64,000 bases of DNA from JAYUDN01 sp043739785. Lineage in GTDB: Bacteria; Patescibacteriota; Gracilibacteria; BD1-5; UBA2023. Below the pieces are notes generated by a model. It was not told the origin of the DNA. It worked only from the letters and a program-made list of their open reading frames with translations, and ran no database searches. A program made the position numbers and the translations under genes. The DNA is taken from contig JAYUDN010000001.1 in NCBI GenBank assembly GCA_043739785.1, positions 124,001 to 188,000 of the forward strand. Direction: 5' to 3'. Below are positions 63,260 through 64,000 of this stretch, in pieces (position 1 is the stretch's first letter; each line of letters opens with the position of its first letter).

Positions 63260-63754
63260 ATGAAAAAATGACTCTTTACTCTTCTTGCTGGCTATGCTGC
63301 AGGACTCGCCATTGCGATGAAATACCGCAAAGATCAAGGTACTTCGAAGCTCGAAGCCGATACTTCAAAAACCACCATAGATTCCCTCATCAATGAAGTG
63401 GTTGATATTCATAAAACTGCCTACAATGACGTAAAGGAGTTTGTCTCGAATAACTTCTCAGATGTAAAGGATTTCGAAGGACTCAAGGCAAAAATAGAAG
63501 CTATGATGGAAGACTTTACGATGGAGGTCAGTAGTGTGGTTGCCGCTGCACAGGAAGGAACAGCTGAGCAAAAAACTGCTGCAAAAGCAGAAGTGGATGC
63601 TATTTTCGATAAAAAATCTGCCATCATCGAGGAAGCAAAAGAAAGAGGATCTAGCCTCACGGATGCTACCTTCGAAGTTATCAGTAGTTGGCTTGATGAA
63701 GCGAAGGGCAAGCTTGAAAAGACTCGAACCAAGATCCAAGCAAAAATCAAATAG
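63260..63754 (+). CDS. YtxH-like membrane-anchored coiled-coil protein
   Basis: 164 residues. A start with UGA-Gly at residue 4 (MKKGLFTLLAGYAAGLAIAM) forms one membrane segment, followed by a long helical, charged domain (KTAYNDVKEFVSNNFSDVKD; KAKIEAMMEDFTMEVSSVV). This layout is that of YtxH/gas-vesicle-like stress proteins. It lies 73 bases before grpE, so a stress role is plausible. Confidence 0.7.
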
Positions 63755-63826
63755 CTTAGGGATTTCACATTTCTCTTATTTTTTCCGAAAGAGAAAATAC
63801 GAGTCAGTTTATTATTTATAAAATAT

Positions 63827-64000
63827 ATGACCCAGAAAAAAGATGACCATAAACAGGAGGATGAAGCACCTCTTACAGAAACCAATCAGAAGGATGAGAC
63901 TCCCATCGGGGATACTACCGTAGACCCAGAAATACAGAAACTCCGAGAATCAGTTGCTCGGGCCCAAGCAGACTATCAGAATCTTCTCAAAAGAAATGAA
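63827..64000 (+). CDS. grpE: Co-chaperone GrpE, 5' part
   Basis: 58 residues up to the window edge. An acidic disordered start (KKDDHKQEDEAPLTETNQKD) leads into SVARAQADYQNLLKRNE, the start of the long coiled coil of GrpE. GrpE exchanges nucleotide on DnaK. The gene runs off the right edge; dnaK or dnaJ may follow. Confidence 0.85.
   Translation, partial: MTQKKDDHKQEDEAPLTETNQKDETPIGDTTVDPEIQKLRESVARAQADYQNLLKRNE

Overview
The window comes from a bacterium that reads UGA as glycine (translation table 25), as in Candidatus Gracilibacteria (BD1-5) and Candidatus Absconditabacteria (SR1). Almost every gene, read with the standard code, is broken by in-frame TGA codons, and these fall on glycines that are conserved in known families: the P-loop SGGVDS of MnmA, AGV of ribosomal protein S13, GMHCASC of the copper ATPase, the Walker A loop of an ABC ATPase, and the SGG signature of a MacB-type ATPase. 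Every gene assigned here ends in TAA or TAG. I therefore joined pieces across TGA. All coordinates below use that code, and several genes are visible only with it.

Layout. 1-6195 (+): four large unrecognised genes, including a tandem-repeat protein, a 1012-residue membrane/coiled-coil protein and a lipoprotein with an HExxH zinc-protease motif. 6241-10694 (mostly -): initiator tRNA, rpsU, a dispersed-repeat field, mnmA, a HAD phosphatase, an ABC ATPase, a four-helix-bundle protein and a Fur-family regulator. 10838-12169 (+): dps flanked by two identical Fur-like palindromes, then a 2-Cys peroxiredoxin. 13395-19447 (+): a ribosomal/transcription run, infA-rpmJ-rpsM-rpsK-rpsD-rpoA-rplQ-rplM-rpsI-rpsL-rpsG-rpmA-rpmF. 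19600-23153: a hypothetical gene, nusB, rnc, a FemAB-like acyltransferase and a small protein. 23553-26969 (+): class III ribonucleotide reductase under tandem NrdR boxes. Its glycyl-radical segment lies on a separate small ORF between nrdD and nrdG. 27015-32219 (+): a copper-homeostasis island (CsoR and its operator, small secreted and membrane proteins, CopA, an HMA-TauE/SafE fusion, a cupredoxin). 32303-38555: a SIS-like protein, small membrane proteins, an RlmD/TrmA-type RNA methyltransferase and lipoproteins.

38609-51457 (-) holds a two-component system, then a sulfide/persulfide and efflux block: a Spy-like secreted protein, an ETHE1-type persulfide dioxygenase, a DUF2892 membrane protein, a DUF2202 lipoprotein, glutaredoxin, rhodanese, a BigR/SqrR-like ArsR repressor, an RND adaptor lipoprotein and an RND pump. 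Four copies of one 22-bp palindrome lie upstream of the repressor gene, the pump (two) and the DUF2202 gene, suggesting one regulon. 51645-56695: a NERD-domain protein and a MacAB-like exporter. 56883-64000: a Xaa-Pro-type peptidase, a phospholipase D-family enzyme, an 807-residue protein with a transglutaminase-like Cys-His-Asp pattern, an endonuclease/exonuclease/phosphatase-family enzyme, a YtxH-like protein and the start of grpE.

The most notable observations are the split NrdD, the four-site palindrome regulon with a repressor whose two key cysteines have the BigR/SqrR spacing, the 807-residue protein, and repeat-derived segments inside mnmA and at the start of the ABC ATPase gene. All calls are by reading alone; no alignment or database search was run.
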